From Sporisorium sorghi (lineage: Eukaryota; Basidiomycota; Ustilaginomycetes; Ustilaginales; Ustilaginaceae), in the NCBI GenBank assembly GCA_023212695.1, contig JALCCG010000157.1:1-50601 (forward strand): a stretch of DNA of 50,601 bases, given 5' to 3'. Of this stretch, positions 36,467-47,079 are shown one piece after another. How positions within the stretch are numbered: position 1 is the first letter of the stretch; every line of letters starts with the position of its first letter. The notes beneath the pieces are model-generated. The model had not been told where the DNA came from, searched no databases, and worked only from the letters and a program-made list of their open reading frames with translations. The translations under genes and the position numbers were made by a program.

Positions 36467-39082
36467 ATGCCACCCACAACATCCCCAGCCGTCGTCAAGG
36501 CGAGCCCGCTCATCAACGAGGGCGGCCTCGTCCACAGAAGCAGAGCACGAGGTCTGCTCAACGCCGACAATCTCCCCGCTCTGCAGAACCTGCTCAAGCG
36601 TCAACCAGAGGCCTACGTCGAGGAGTTTTCCGCGCAATGGAACCACTACCAGTCGCTCAGAAGCATCTTTGCGTCTGATCTTGACGCTGGGAACCTCGGC
36701 GGTATTGGAGCCGGTGTTGCATCGGCAGGCGTTCGGATCAACAAGGACCAGGCGAGCAAGTTTGTCTCGCTCATCTCATTTGTCACGCAGCTCGCGCCGT
36801 CGTATCCCGAGATCACGCGGGACTTGCCCAATCATCTTTCGGATTTGTTGCTGAATCACCACTCGGCGCTCAGTCCTGATATCAGGGCCAGCTGCTTGCG
36901 TAGCTTGATCTTGCTGCGCAACCGCGATGTGATCACGTCCGAGGAGCTGCTCCAGACGCTGTTCCCCTTGCTCAGCGTCACCACTTCCGCTGCCGTCAGG
37001 ACATCGGTGCAAGCGACGATCCTGCAAGACATCAAGAACGCCAATGCCAAGTCCAAGAACCACCGCCTCAACCGTGTCGTGCAAGGCCTGCTCTTTGGCA
37101 TTGTGCAGAAGGGCATCGACGCCTCGTCAGGCGCATCCGCCCTGCCGCCACCCAAGAAAGGCCAGTCGGCAGGCAAGACCGAAGCGCTCTGGGCGGTGCG
37201 ACTCGCCGCCAACCTGTGGAAGAAGCAGATCTGGACCGACAGCAAGACGGTCTCGCTCCTCGCGCTCGCCTGTTTCCACCCGCACCCGCGCGTCCAGTCC
37301 TCGGCCGTGCGCTTCTTCCTCGGCGACCTGCACTCAGCCGAAGACGACGCCGACGAGTCCGGCTCAGACGACGAAGGCCCCGACATCGACGCGCTCATGC
37401 ACGCGCGCAAAGTCAACAAAAAAACCCGCAGTGGCGACAAGAAAATGCGCGCCGCCGCCGCCGTCGCCAAAAAGAAGCGCAAGGCCAAAGCCGAGTCCGC
37501 CCTCGACGGCACCGGCAAAGACACGGGCAACTTTGCAGCGCTGTACCTCCTCAACGACCCGCAGAACTTTGGCGAGAAGCTGTTCGACAACCTCAGCCGC
37601 GGCGACCGCGAGAAACGCCACACGATCGAGATCAAGATCCGCCTCATGCAGCTGCTCAGCCGCGTCATGGGCGCACACAAGCTGTGCGTGCTCAGCTTCT
37701 ACTCGTACGTCGTCAAGTATCTCGCGCCGCACCAGCAGCACATTACGCACATCCTCGTCTCGCTCGCACAGAGCGTGCACGACCAGACGCCGCCGGACGT
37801 CATCACGCCCGTGGTGCGCAAGCTGTCCGATGCGTTTGTGCACCCCGGTGTGAGCTCCGAGGTCGTCGCTGCGGGGATCAACAGTGTGAGGGAGATCTGT
37901 AGGAGGCAGCCGTGGGCGATGGAGGAGGCGCTGTTGGAGGATCTGATCAGTTATCGCAAGAGTAAAGACAAGGGGGTGTGTGCGGCGTCGCGCGGGTTGT
38001 TGGCGCTGTACCGCGAAGTGAACCCTGCGATGTTGAAGAAGAAGGAGCGCGGCAAGATGGGCTCGCTGGCCGTACAGGAGGGCCGGGCAGCCGCGCCGTT
38101 CGGTGTGGACCAGGAAGAGGTGCACGGCATCCAAGGCATCGACTTGCTCGAGAAGCACCTCGAGGCGGAGGAGGAGAAGCGCCGCGCCGCCGGTGACTCT
38201 GACAACGACGACGGCGAAGAAAAAGGCTGGGAAGGGTGGGAGGACGCGTCGGACGGCTCTGACTCGGACGACGAGTCCGAGGACGGCTGGATCAATGTTT
38301 CCTCGGACGACGAGGACGGCGGCGTTCTGCGGCTGTCGGATTCGGACTCGGACGACGACGACGAGACGCGCAAGCACAAGCGTACCGTACGGGAGCGTCT
38401 GGTCGCCGCGCGCGAGAGGCGGCAGAAGAAGCGCGCCAAGCTGCAGCGTAAAGCGGAGCGGCAGGCGAGGCGCGATGCGGGCGAAACTGACGTACCGACC
38501 TCCGAATCCGAGTCCGACGCTGAGGACATCGACGAGGACGCATCTGACGCCGAAGCCGACACCACCGGTTCGGCGATCAAGCAACAGCTAGCCGCCGAGG
38601 AGCAGCACATCTCCACGCTCGCCACGACCAAAATCCTCACCCCTGCCGACTTTGCCAAGCTGACCGAGCTGCGCATCGCCGCGGCCGAAGAAGCCATCGC
38701 GCAAGGCGGTCTCGCGGGCAGCCGGGCCAAGCGCCAGCTCGAGGAGCTCAAATCGCTCAAGCGCACCACCTCTTCCACCGCCGCCGCATTCCTGGACGAA
38801 GGCGACATCATAGGCCCGCGCAAGAAAGCAAAAGCGACGTACGAGGACCGCATGGCGAGCATCGAAAAGGGCCGCGAGGACCGCGAGAAGTACGGCTCCA
38901 AGAAGGGCAAGAAGAACAAGGAGAAGGAGAGCTCCTCGACGAATCGCGAGAAGCAGAAGACCAAGAACTTCCAGATGATCGCCCGGTCGTGGTCGGTGCG
39001 GAGCAAGAAGAATGCTAGTCTGAGGGAAAAGAGTAGAAGGTTGAGGAAGCATGTCGAGACGAGCAAGAAGCGGCTCAAGTGA
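36467..39082 (+). CDS. SDA1: Sda1 homologue, 60S subunit assembly and export factor, 871 aa
   Basis: The N-terminal NUC130/3NT-type region reads NLPALQNLLKRQPEAYVEEF and continues into helical repeats (FVSLISFVTQLAPSYPEITR, HHSALSPDIRASCLRSLILL). The middle contains VNKKTRSGDKKMRAAAAVAK and the conserved DRPEKRHTIEIK-like segment (GDREKRHTIEIKIRLMQLLS). An acidic linker follows (SDSDDESEDGWINVSSDDED), then the basic C-terminus KKNASLREKSRRLRKHVE typical of Sda1. Sda1 acts in the nucleolus and nucleoplasm on pre-60S particles, and also affects G1 progression and actin in yeast. Length is close to yeast Sda1 (767 aa) with longer acidic linkers. No introns. It converges with VTC4. Confidence 0.9.
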   Translation: MPPTTSPAVVKASPLINEGGLVHRSRARGLLNADNLPALQNLLKRQPEAYVEEFSAQWNHYQSLRSIFASDLDAGNLGGIGAGVASAGVRINKDQASKFVSLISFVTQLAPSYPEITRDLPNHLSDLLLNHHSALSPDIRASCLRSLILLRNRDVITSEELLQTLFPLLSVTTSAAVRTSVQATILQDIKNANAKSKNHRLNRVVQGLLFGIVQKGIDASSGASALPPPKKGQSAGKTEALWAVRLAANLWKKQIWTDSKTVSLLALACFHPHPRVQSSAVRFFLGDLHSAEDDADESGSDDEGPDIDALMHARKVNKKTRSGDKKMRAAAAVAKKKRKAKAESALDGTGKDTGNFAALYLLNDPQNFGEKLFDNLSRGDREKRHTIEIKIRLMQLLSRVMGAHKLCVLSFYSYVVKYLAPHQQHITHILVSLAQSVHDQTPPDVITPVVRKLSDAFVHPGVSSEVVAAGINSVREICRRQPWAMEEALLEDLISYRKSKDKGVCAASRGLLALYREVNPAMLKKKERGKMGSLAVQEGRAAAPFGVDQEEVHGIQGIDLLEKHLEAEEEKRRAAGDSDNDDGEEKGWEGWEDASDGSDSDDESEDGWINVSSDDEDGGVLRLSDSDSDDDDETRKHKRTVRERLVAARERRQKKRAKLQRKAERQARRDAGETDVPTSESESDAEDIDEDASDAEADTTGSAIKQQLAAEEQHISTLATTKILTPADFAKLTELRIAAAEEAIAQGGLAGSRAKRQLEELKSLKRTTSSTAAAFLDEGDIIGPRKKAKATYEDRMASIEKGREDREKYGSKKGKKNKEKESSSTNREKQKTKNFQMIARSWSVRSKKNASLREKSRRLRKHVETSKKRLK

Positions 39083-39258
39083 GAAAGGCGGAGAGGGTTT
39101 GTATCGGCTTTTGTTCTGTTGCAATGTCATCGTTCACATTCGTTTTGATCGTCCGTCGCCACCCGCGAATCACACATCCATCGAGAAACAAAGAAACCTC
39201 GTGTTGCAGCACAGCTATGTACAAGTCCCTCAACCCCCCACGCGCCTCGCGCACCATA

Positions 39259-41979
39259 TCAATCCAGCAAACCCCTGCCCCTCCTCCTCTCGCTCGACTC
39301 CGTAAACCGGAGCACAAAGTTGACCACCACCGCCGCCAGAATCGCGGCACACAAAATAGTCGGACCGTACGCGTCGAAGTACACGTTGCTGCTCTCGCGC
39401 TGTCTGATCTTCAACGCGCGAATAACAAAGATCACGCCCGAGTACGCGATGCCCACCAACGCCACAACGGTAAAAAACGAGCTGGCGATCAGACCCGTCC
39501 TATCGCCCGGCGAGCTGAAGTTCAACAGCCCCACAGCGAGCGCCGAGAGGTAGACGTTGAACTCGAGCCACTTGAGGAACGTGCGCTCGTTGGCGAAGTA
39601 CACCTTGGGCTCGATGCGGATGGGCACGCTGACTTTCTTGCCCGGTTGCGCGTGGAAGTCGCGCACGTACTCGACGTTGGGTCCGCGGGGCACTTCTTCG
39701 TCCTGCCCCTCGAGTGCGCGTCTCACAGGGTCGTCCTCGTCGTCCGCCTCGTCCGCCTCGTCCGCCTCGTCCGCCTCGTCCGCCTCGTCCGCCTCGTCCG
39801 CCTCGTCCGCCTCGTCCGCGTGCTCGTGACTCGACCCCTTGGTCTTCCACAACCGCTGGATGTTCTTCGGCGTCAACTTGCTGAAGAAATTCTGATCATA
39901 GCGATGAGAAGGCGCCAAGATCTCTTCGCGCGTTGGCGCCTTCGCCTTCGCCTGCGATCCACGTCCCCCCCTCTCCGTAGCCAACGGCGCCGAAGCCGCC
40001 GCCAACATCCCCCCCGCCGCACTCGACGTCTTGTCCGGATTCTCCGCAAGCTGCTTCTCCAACTCCTGCTGACGCAGCCGGATGTTGCGCTCGCGCTCCT
40101 CGCGCGCCTCGCGGATGCGCGGGTCGAACGCAGACAGCCCGACGTTGTCCGCCTCGCGCGTCTCGTCCGCCATGGCGTGACCGCGGTCAAAGTCGTCCGC
40201 GCCCTCGAATTCGTCCTCGGACACGGGCTCGTTGTAAGGCGTATGGCCGTTGCGCGACGCAGGCGTGTCTGGGCGCGAGCATCCCGCGGGACTGTGCACC
40301 ATCGAGCTGGGTCGCTCGATCACCAGGTTGCTGGAGGGCGGCTTGCGGATGTCAATGTCCATCTGGGGCAGCCAGAACGGAACCAGGTCGACGCGGTTCG
40401 GCAGCAGCGTGGCACAGCCGTGGATGAACTTGGAGAACTTGGGCACGGCTTCGACCAGGTGGCTCGAGACCAGGTCGCGGATCCACTGCGGCGGCTCCTG
40501 CCCGAGCTGCGTCTGCAGCTTGACTTCGAGTACGCCGTAAGGGAAACGCTCAACGTCCTCGGCAGGCAGCTGGTCGAAAGGATAGTCGATCCCAATATCC
40601 ATGCGCCTCCAGTTGTTACCGGCGCGCTGGCGGCCGTCCCAGTTGTCCTCGCGCACGAGCGTAAGCTCGGTATCGAGCGAAATACGCACGCGCGCATCGC
40701 CGGGCAGCTGGAAAGCAGTGCGGTTGTAGAAACTGCGCATCACGGGCTGCAGCTTACGCGTCAGCACCGAGTACTGCACCTCGTTGGCGAGCTGGAGCAT
40801 CGAGTCGATCTCCTTGTCCGACTTCTTGCCCTTCTTGCGCAGCGCCTCGAACGTCTCGTCCATGGTGTAGTCGCCTTTCATCCACGCATTGACGTTCTCC
40901 TCTTTGATAGGGAAGCGCGCCTTGACGGATTTCTCGCCGGTCCAGTCCTCGCGATGCGTCTTGCGCTCGACAAAGATCTGCTTGTTGTCCATGCCGCCGT
41001 ACCAACGCAGACGGATGGCTTCGGCGCCCTCGGTCTTTTCGAGACGGCCGAGGTAGAGTTCGAGGTCTTCATTATCGTAGTAGATCGAGGTGATGGCCGA
41101 GTCTTCTTGCTGGAACTCTTTCTCGGCGTTGAAGACGAGCACGGGGAGATGCTTGAGGATGATGAGCTTGAGCGGCACAATGTTATCCGGGTGCACCCAG
41201 TACTTTGTCGTCTGACGCACAAAGGCCGACTGGTTGCCACCGGCACTCGAGTCGCCCTGGACGGGGTTGCCACGCGTACGCACGAGGTCAAACAGCTTGG
41301 AGAGCTTGACGATGAGCTGGTCGTAGTTCTCCTTGTAGAACGGACGCGAGGAGAGGTAGTGCTGAACAAACTCCTTGCGCAACAGGCGACCGGTCTGCTT
41401 GTCGTGCTTCTTGACGACCTTGTGGAAACCCGTGTAGTTGAGCTTGGTGAACAGGGCAAGGTCGTGCACGTCTGCAATGATGATGGCGAGGCGTTCTTCG
41501 AGCTCGAGGAAACGCTCTTCGTAGGCGTCGCTGTCTTCGGTGTCGGTGTCAAACTCGTCATCGGAGCCAGCGTCGTGAGCGGCATAAAGGACATTGCCAT
41601 CGGGGCCGATGCTCCTGCGCTTGCGAGGCGCATCGTCGTCGCCCTCGGCATCGGATCCTGCATGCGAAGTGGGGCGAGAATTGGCACGGGATGGCAACGA
41701 GGTGGACGAGTTGGGACGCGAAGAGACGAGCAGGTTGACTTCGGACTGAGCCTGCTTGATACGCTCAGTGAGCTCCGAGACTTTCACTTTCTGGAAGTTG
41801 TAGACCTTGTCGAGCTCCTTGGAGAGGATGGCGACAAAGTCGTCTTCGTCCTTGTCGGTCCATACGCCATTGTTCTTGGCCATGCGGTTCTTGATCTCCT
41901 TTTTGAGCTCAGAGTACTGGAGGTACTTGTCGGCCCACTCGGCGTAGAGCGACGTCTTGATGGTGCGGCCGAACTTCAT
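39259..41979 (-). CDS. VTC4: Vacuolar polyphosphate polymerase Vtc4, 906 aa
   Basis: The N-terminal SPX domain (residues 1-190, starting MKFGRTIKTSLYAEWADKYL; NYTGFHKVVKKHDKQTG) senses inositol pyrophosphates. The central triphosphate-tunnel polymerase domain (about 220-560) keeps RLRWYGG, FVERKTHREDWTGEKSVKAR and LEVKLQTQLGQEPP, the catalytic signatures of Vtc4. Three C-terminal membrane segments form the VTC channel part (WLEFNVYLSALAVGLL; FFTVVALVGIAYSGVIFVI; ILCAAILAAVVVNFVLRF). It makes polyphosphate from ATP and moves it into the vacuole. A (Asp-Glu-Ala)8 tract precedes the membrane part. Retained tunnel residues separate it from non-catalytic Vtc2/3 subunits. Single exon, complete. Confidence 0.92.
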   Translation of the reverse strand: MKFGRTIKTSLYAEWADKYLQYSELKKEIKNRMAKNNGVWTDKDEDDFVAILSKELDKVYNFQKVKVSELTERIKQAQSEVNLLVSSRPNSSTSLPSRANSRPTSHAGSDAEGDDDAPRKRRSIGPDGNVLYAAHDAGSDDEFDTDTEDSDAYEERFLELEERLAIIIADVHDLALFTKLNYTGFHKVVKKHDKQTGRLLRKEFVQHYLSSRPFYKENYDQLIVKLSKLFDLVRTRGNPVQGDSSAGGNQSAFVRQTTKYWVHPDNIVPLKLIILKHLPVLVFNAEKEFQQEDSAITSIYYDNEDLELYLGRLEKTEGAEAIRLRWYGGMDNKQIFVERKTHREDWTGEKSVKARFPIKEENVNAWMKGDYTMDETFEALRKKGKKSDKEIDSMLQLANEVQYSVLTRKLQPVMRSFYNRTAFQLPGDARVRISLDTELTLVREDNWDGRQRAGNNWRRMDIGIDYPFDQLPAEDVERFPYGVLEVKLQTQLGQEPPQWIRDLVSSHLVEAVPKFSKFIHGCATLLPNRVDLVPFWLPQMDIDIRKPPSSNLVIERPSSMVHSPAGCSRPDTPASRNGHTPYNEPVSEDEFEGADDFDRGHAMADETREADNVGLSAFDPRIREAREERERNIRLRQQELEKQLAENPDKTSSAAGGMLAAASAPLATERGGRGSQAKAKAPTREEILAPSHRYDQNFFSKLTPKNIQRLWKTKGSSHEHADEADEADEADEADEADEADEADEADDEDDPVRRALEGQDEEVPRGPNVEYVRDFHAQPGKKVSVPIRIEPKVYFANERTFLKWLEFNVYLSALAVGLLNFSSPGDRTGLIASSFFTVVALVGIAYSGVIFVIRALKIRQRESSNVYFDAYGPTILCAAILAAVVVNFVLRFTESSERRRGRGLLD
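39742..39813 (-). repeat. 9-bp coding minisatellite, 8 perfect units (DEA)n in VTC4
   Basis: Eight identical GTCCGCCTC units on the plus strand encode repeated Asp-Glu-Ala around residue 725-745 of Vtc4, in the linker between polymerase and membrane domains. The perfect identity at DNA level suggests recent slippage and likely length polymorphism. Confidence 0.95.
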
Positions 41980-44352
41980 GGTGACGATGCAGGCTCAGAG
42001 AGGTGGAATAGGAGGCGAGGGGAGGAGAGTCAGCGTAGCGCTGTGGTCCAGAGAGTGTCGGCTGGTGCGACGAGATGCGAGCTGTCGGGAAGCGAGCCGC
42101 TGGTGAGGTGTTGGTGAGCTGCTAACAAAAACCCAACCCAACCTTATTGGACCAAGTAAAGTGAGTGAGAGTGATGGCCGAATGGGCTTGGTCGGAGGCT
42201 GATTCAGGCGCGGTCGCTGGAAGTAGGAGATTGTGTGATGAAATGAAGGGCGGAAGCGCGGCCGTCGGGAAGGTGCGATGAGGAGAAGGCGGTTGATAAA
42301 GAGGAAGAAAGAGATGAGCTCGGATCAGGCCACGAAGGTTTAGAGGCGGCGGCGATCTGGGCAGGAAGAGAGGGAAGAGCTGCTGAGGAAAATGAGCTTG
42401 AGATGAACGGACCAGCCAGCCAGCAAGAAATCGGGCTCCAGGGCTGCTAAGAGGCTAGCAAGAAAGGCGTCGGATGGGAAGCTGGTTGCAGGAAGGACGT
42501 CTCGAGCTCTATCGCGGCAACAGCAGCAACAGCAACCGTGCTTTGGAAGAGGGACAGAGAGTCGGTTAGAGTGACGAAGAAGTCAAATGCTCACAGAGTG
42601 ACGGGCTGCCCGAAAACGGAAGAGGAATGAGAGACCAAAAAAAAAAAAAAAAAAAAGGCAGGCGGCATGTGCGCTCCCAATTTTTTAGTGCCAAACGAGA
42701 AAAATGAAGCTGCAGCAGGCGAGCGGGTCTCCCACCGACCATCGATTCTTTCAAGCCAAAAAGGCAAAGGAGAGAAAGAGAAAGAGCGAGAGACAGGAAC
42801 GTGTTCAAGCAATCTACTTTCTCCGCTCGCTTGCATAGCATACACTCAATAAGCGTCACATTGTTTGCTTCCACCCAGCCATTCTCTCGATCTTGCTACA
42901 TCAGCTCATGGACTGTGTGCACCACTCAATGTTGGTGAAATTCGCACGTACCTTTGCGACGACGTCTGATGCAAACAGATCGGCGTGCGGTTCGAGCCAA
43001 GTCTTGTTGACCAAGATAAAGCGAGCTCCGAAAGCTTGGTTCTATTTTCCTAACCTCTCTCTCTCTCTCTCTCTCTCTCTGCGTCTCTGTGCCCACTTCT
43101 ATCGGGATTGGTTTGCTGTGTCGAGCTTTGCTGTTGTTGAGCTTCGTCCGCGCGAAGAGATCACCTCTGCCGCTGCGTGATCCGTGCAAATGGACGGCGA
43201 GGTGCTACTGTAGCAGCTGCGTCGGGTGATGCCGCCCTTGTGCAGAAAGCGAGTTCTAAATTTCCTGCTGTTGCTGCGTCACTTGCTCCGACTCACACCT
43301 CTCGAGAGCGACTGCGAGACCACGTTTGCAACCATGATCAGCAGCGCTAGGCCGATCGTCTTGAGCCCATACTATACCCCCACGTTGACCGCCATTGCAC
43401 GTCCTCGTCCGTGCTGTGCCGCCACACAAGAGGGAACCTTCCGTCGCTGCACGACAGTCTCACCGACATCAAACACTTGCTGCTGCTCACCGGTGACCAC
43501 ACAAATGCGCACTTGCTTTTCGCGCCTGCAGCTCTGCTCTTCTCCCAATCACATTTCGTGTCTTGACATCGGCAGAAACTTCTCACCGACGGGTCGGCTT
43601 CTCCGTCGTCGGCTGTTCGACGAGCACCGGAAACAAGCTCGACCTCAGCATGATCACTTTCCGACGTCGTTGCGCTCAGCTCGCCCCTCGGCGTTGTCGG
43701 TCGGCCCCCCCAGGCAAGCTGTGAGCTGTGAGCGGAGCTTTCAGTGACAGGCAGAAGCAGCGAAATTTCAAATTGTATCCCGTCAAAGGCTGCAGCAGCC
43801 AAGAAAACGACCAATCAGAGGCCGACGTTGATCCACGTGCTTTGTCTGCAGCGCGTCGAAGTGTGGCTTGCTTTTCCTTGCGTCGGTGATTCCGTTTTCC
43901 ATCGCTTGAGTGCACATTCGGCCCCCCACCGCCAAGTCCAGCCAGTTTCGCGCGTATTCACACTCCGATCAGCCGCCATCATCTCTCGAACGCAGATCGC
44001 AAGCCCGATGCGACAAGAGTTTTGGGCTCACCATGCCTCCTGCCGATCGTGCTGATCATCCGTCTTTCACTTCGTTGCACGTGTCCCGCTGTCAAGCATG
44101 GCGGGCGGCCTTTGCTTTCAAACACAGCCATTGACCAGGGTTGTCCTGTTGCGAGAGTTTCGATTCGATCTGTGTGGGGTATAAGAACAAGACACAGATC
44201 ACGAGAGCATCAAGGTATATCGAAAAGCGATCAAGTGGTGACGTAGAACCTTCGCACTGCAACGTGCTTGCCCATAGCGATAGAGAGGAAAAGGACCGAT
44301 CCAGTAAAGAGCCTCGCACCGATATCGGGTCATGTCGCATCAAAGGTGCAGC
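41980..44352. other. 2.4-kb intergenic region upstream of VTC4
   Basis: It contains the VTC4 promoter side, an A-run near 42639-42656, a (CT)n tract at 43055-43080, a CCAAT box at 43811, and CACGTG at 43834-43839 and 44078-44083. Frames up to about 170 codons exist but lack coding bias, and I assign none. The region also holds the 3' flank of the forkhead gene. Confidence 0.5.
43055..43080 (+). repeat. (CT)13 microsatellite
   Basis: Uninterrupted CT dinucleotides in the long VTC4/forkhead intergenic region. Confidence 0.9.
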
Positions 44353-47079
44353 TTAGCCGTTGAGCAGTCCTCGGATGTCCATCCTAGCTGCGCCATCCGC
44401 AGTGTCGGCTGAGGTAGCGCCCGCTGCCTCGGCGTCTCGGTGCAACCTCTGCTGCTGCTTGGCAGAGACAAGTGTCTCCCGCGCCTCCTGCAGCACCAGG
44501 CTCGAGTCCCGGTGCGCGGCCGTCGATGGCTCCATCTCGACATCCTCGACCGTCTGCTGGTGAGACTGCATTGCAGTCCTCGGGCTCAAAACAGAGCCCG
44601 AAGTGGGTCGCCTCGACGACAAGGCGTACGACTCAATGCCAGCATTGCCGGCGTCGTACCTAGAGGCATACTGGTGCGACGGCGTCTCGTGCATTGCAAT
44701 TGTGTGGCCGCGCATCCGGTTGTACGCCGAAAGACGGCCTTCGTCTTCGAAATCAGACCTGCGCTGCAGCACCGACGGCATGTCTTCGCGGGAAGCAGCG
44801 GCGACACTGCTGTCTTCATGCTTGACCGGCTGGGCTCCGTGTTGCGATGAGTAAGGATAGCGCCCAGCTGGTGCGTTGCGATTCATGCCCATCGATCCCT
44901 GACGGCTGACGGGAGCCGTCGACGACTGCTGGATCGACGTAGCGTGACGCTGCTCCATCGCCTCAGGCTTGAGCGAGTCCGAGTAGCTCCTCTGTCGGTT
45001 CAGCGCCTTGTGCTGGCCCACATCCGCAGACAACCTTCGCTGTACCGCCGTGTCGTCGGACGACGAGGTGAACGATGTTGCCGCCATGGAAGCCGAGGCG
45101 GGCCCAGCAGCGTGAGAAGAGGAAGCAGCAGCAGCGTTCTCAATCTCGACCAGACGCTCCAAATCGTCAAACTCGTCATTGTGCGTACGCTGACCTGAAC
45201 GAATCTGCGAGAGCACAACGGGATGCAGCGTCCACCATCCGCCCTTGCCCCTCGCCGCCTGGCTCTGCGATGGGTTGCCCGAAGAGCAGCTGTCATAGAT
45301 ATCCTGAGCGGTTCGCGCCTTCTTGATGAAGATCTTGCCGAGCGACAGATTGTGACGCACTGTGTTTTGCCAACCTTGCGAGTCCGGGCCCGACATGGGG
45401 TAGCCGGTGAAGTTGGTGCTGATCCACGTGTAGATCTCGCGCAGCGTCATGCGACCTTCCGCAGAAGACGAGATGGCTTGGGTGATCATCGACGAGTACG
45501 AGTAAGGCGGGCGTCGTCGTCGGCGACTGTGCGCGATGCGGTCCACGGGCACGGCGTGGTGAGCAGGGTTGCCAACGAAGCTGCCTCCTGGGCCCATTCG
45601 GCCGTGCTGAGGCGCAAAGTCGCTCTGGTAGCCAAAGTCTTGCGGGCCACCCTGTCCATGGTAGGCTGCGGCGCGATGCTGGGCCTGAGCCATGGCGAGA
45701 CGCTCACGTTCGAGTTGCTCGGATCGAGGAATTTCGGGATGGAAGCCAGACGGCGCGCCCACCAAGCTGCGACCCGCCTGCTGCAGAGGAAGCTGCTGTT
45801 TAGCGGCGTAAGCAGCAGAAGGATAGCGCGGCCCATCCGTGTCGGGAGACATCCCCTCGGCATGCAGCATACCAGAGGGGCGGTAGAGGTGCTCACGCGG
45901 ATCGTGACGGGGGCCGGGCGTGTAAGGACCCGAGCGCGGACTGCCGGCCTTGTCGGCGGCTGCAGCATGGCTGGAACGGCTCCACTCGGACGATGCCGGC
46001 TCAAAGTAGTCGCTGCGAGCGCGTGCATCGGCGGGCGAGCGCTGTTGGCCAGCACTCAAGGGGACAGCCATTCCTGAAGCCGAGGGCAGGAACGTGTCTT
46101 CCATGGACAGTGCGTCCATGCTGAGCGGCGAGACGGGCGTGGCGGGCCGCGAGTGGTAGTGTGGGCCGCGTGACACGACGCTGGGGTTGCTGAGCTTTGA
46201 CGCCATCTGACCAGAGACTCTTGCCGCGGGAGGCTGAAGGTGAGGAGCTTGGTTGGGACTTAGGGGAGCAAAGAGAACCGACGACTGCCTCGAAGACGGT
46301 CTCGGTGCCGGCGAGCGTCGACCGGCCACCAGAGGCTCTCTGGCTTGCTGGTGTGGAAACATGTCCCTGTGGGAACGCACCTCCTCCCAAGAGCGTGGAG
46401 GAGGAGGGACGGGCTCATCGTATCCTCCATAAGGACCACCGGAAGGACTGTTGCGACGTCCACCGATGAACGAGCCTCCGCGGACTCGTGCTGTGTTTGG
46501 ATGCGGGAGGGTCAAGGTGCTCGAGCGTCCTCGGTTGCGGTTGGGCCCGATACCGCCGGCGCGCTCGGCGGCTAGCGGGTAGGCAGGCCTGGGTAGGATA
46601 TTGAGGGGCTGAGCGTGACCCGTAAGATCTGCGCGTGAGCCAGCGCGAGGCCTCGAAGCGGATGATGCATGGAGAAGCTCGGAGCGATGTGGTGGCGATC
46701 GGAGTCGCGGGTCGGCCAGCGGGCCGTCGTAAGGTGCGTGTTCGTAGGCACGCGAGGAAGGACCTGCTGCGAACTCGTGCGATGCGGGCGGGCTAGGACC
46801 CAATGAGCCGCGAGAGGTCTGCATGTACGGGTGGTGCCAGGAGCGTTGGCGCGACTGCGGACTGGGTCTCTGCTCGACAGCATCTTGGCCGACGTCGGCG
46901 ACATGCGGAGGGCGCCCGATGGGTGGAGTGGTGTAGCGCTGAGCGCCAGAGCCTTCCATGTGTGCGTTGTCGGACTGCTTGGCGTCGTCCGAGGGGCCAG
47001 GATGATGAACGGGAGGGTGCTGGAAGTGTCGGTTGATGCCAAAGACCGGGGGTGAATGCGGTCGCAGAGAGGCTAGCAT
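44353..47079 (-). CDS. Forkhead (FKH) transcription factor, 908 aa
   Basis: The winged-helix forkhead domain is at residues about 520-625: RRRRPPYSYSSMITQAISSS, then MTLREIYTWISTNFTGYP, the recognition helix region GWQNTVRHNLSLGKIFIKKA, and a C-terminal wing ending GGWWTLHPVV. The basic RRRRR before the domain is a probable nuclear localisation signal. Both flanks are Ser/Pro/His/Arg-rich and disordered with many SP/TP sites, as in cell-cycle or developmental forkhead factors. There is no FHA domain, so it is unlike Fkh1/2 and Fhl1; it is closer to the Hcm1/Sep1/Mei4-like group. Smuts have a plant-infection forkhead factor, Fox1, but I cannot tell if this is its orthologue. Start at 47077-47079. 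Confidence 0.85.
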   Translation of the reverse strand: MLASLRPHSPPVFGINRHFQHPPVHHPGPSDDAKQSDNAHMEGSGAQRYTTPPIGRPPHVADVGQDAVEQRPSPQSRQRSWHHPYMQTSRGSLGPSPPASHEFAAGPSSRAYEHAPYDGPLADPRLRSPPHRSELLHASSASRPRAGSRADLTGHAQPLNILPRPAYPLAAERAGGIGPNRNRGRSSTLTLPHPNTARVRGGSFIGGRRNSPSGGPYGGYDEPVPPPPRSWEEVRSHRDMFPHQQAREPLVAGRRSPAPRPSSRQSSVLFAPLSPNQAPHLQPPAARVSGQMASKLSNPSVVSRGPHYHSRPATPVSPLSMDALSMEDTFLPSASGMAVPLSAGQQRSPADARARSDYFEPASSEWSRSSHAAAADKAGSPRSGPYTPGPRHDPREHLYRPSGMLHAEGMSPDTDGPRYPSAAYAAKQQLPLQQAGRSLVGAPSGFHPEIPRSEQLERERLAMAQAQHRAAAYHGQGGPQDFGYQSDFAPQHGRMGPGGSFVGNPAHHAVPVDRIAHSRRRRRPPYSYSSMITQAISSSAEGRMTLREIYTWISTNFTGYPMSGPDSQGWQNTVRHNLSLGKIFIKKARTAQDIYDSCSSGNPSQSQAARGKGGWWTLHPVVLSQIRSGQRTHNDEFDDLERLVEIENAAAASSSHAAGPASASMAATSFTSSSDDTAVQRRLSADVGQHKALNRQRSYSDSLKPEAMEQRHATSIQQSSTAPVSRQGSMGMNRNAPAGRYPYSSQHGAQPVKHEDSSVAAASREDMPSVLQRRSDFEDEGRLSAYNRMRGHTIAMHETPSHQYASRYDAGNAGIESYALSSRRPTSGSVLSPRTAMQSHQQTVEDVEMEPSTAAHRDSSLVLQEARETLVSAKQQQRLHRDAEAAGATSADTADGAARMDIRGLLNG

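Noticed and set aside
39742..39813. Possible CRISPR-like array
   Set aside because: The units are contiguous 9-mers without spacers inside the VTC4 coding frame.
39079..42117. A 1,012-codon plus-strand frame opposite VTC4
   Set aside because: Same codon-bias shadow. The minus strand clearly encodes SPX, polymerase and membrane domains.
43834..44083. Two CACGTG boxes as phosphate-response (Pho4-type) sites for VTC4
   Set aside because: They are nearly 2 kb from the VTC4 start and nearer the 3' end of the forkhead gene; a 6-mer in 2.4 kb is weak evidence.
44353..47079. Naming the forkhead gene Fox1
   Set aside because: The DNA-binding domain alone cannot separate smut forkhead paralogues without a phylogeny.
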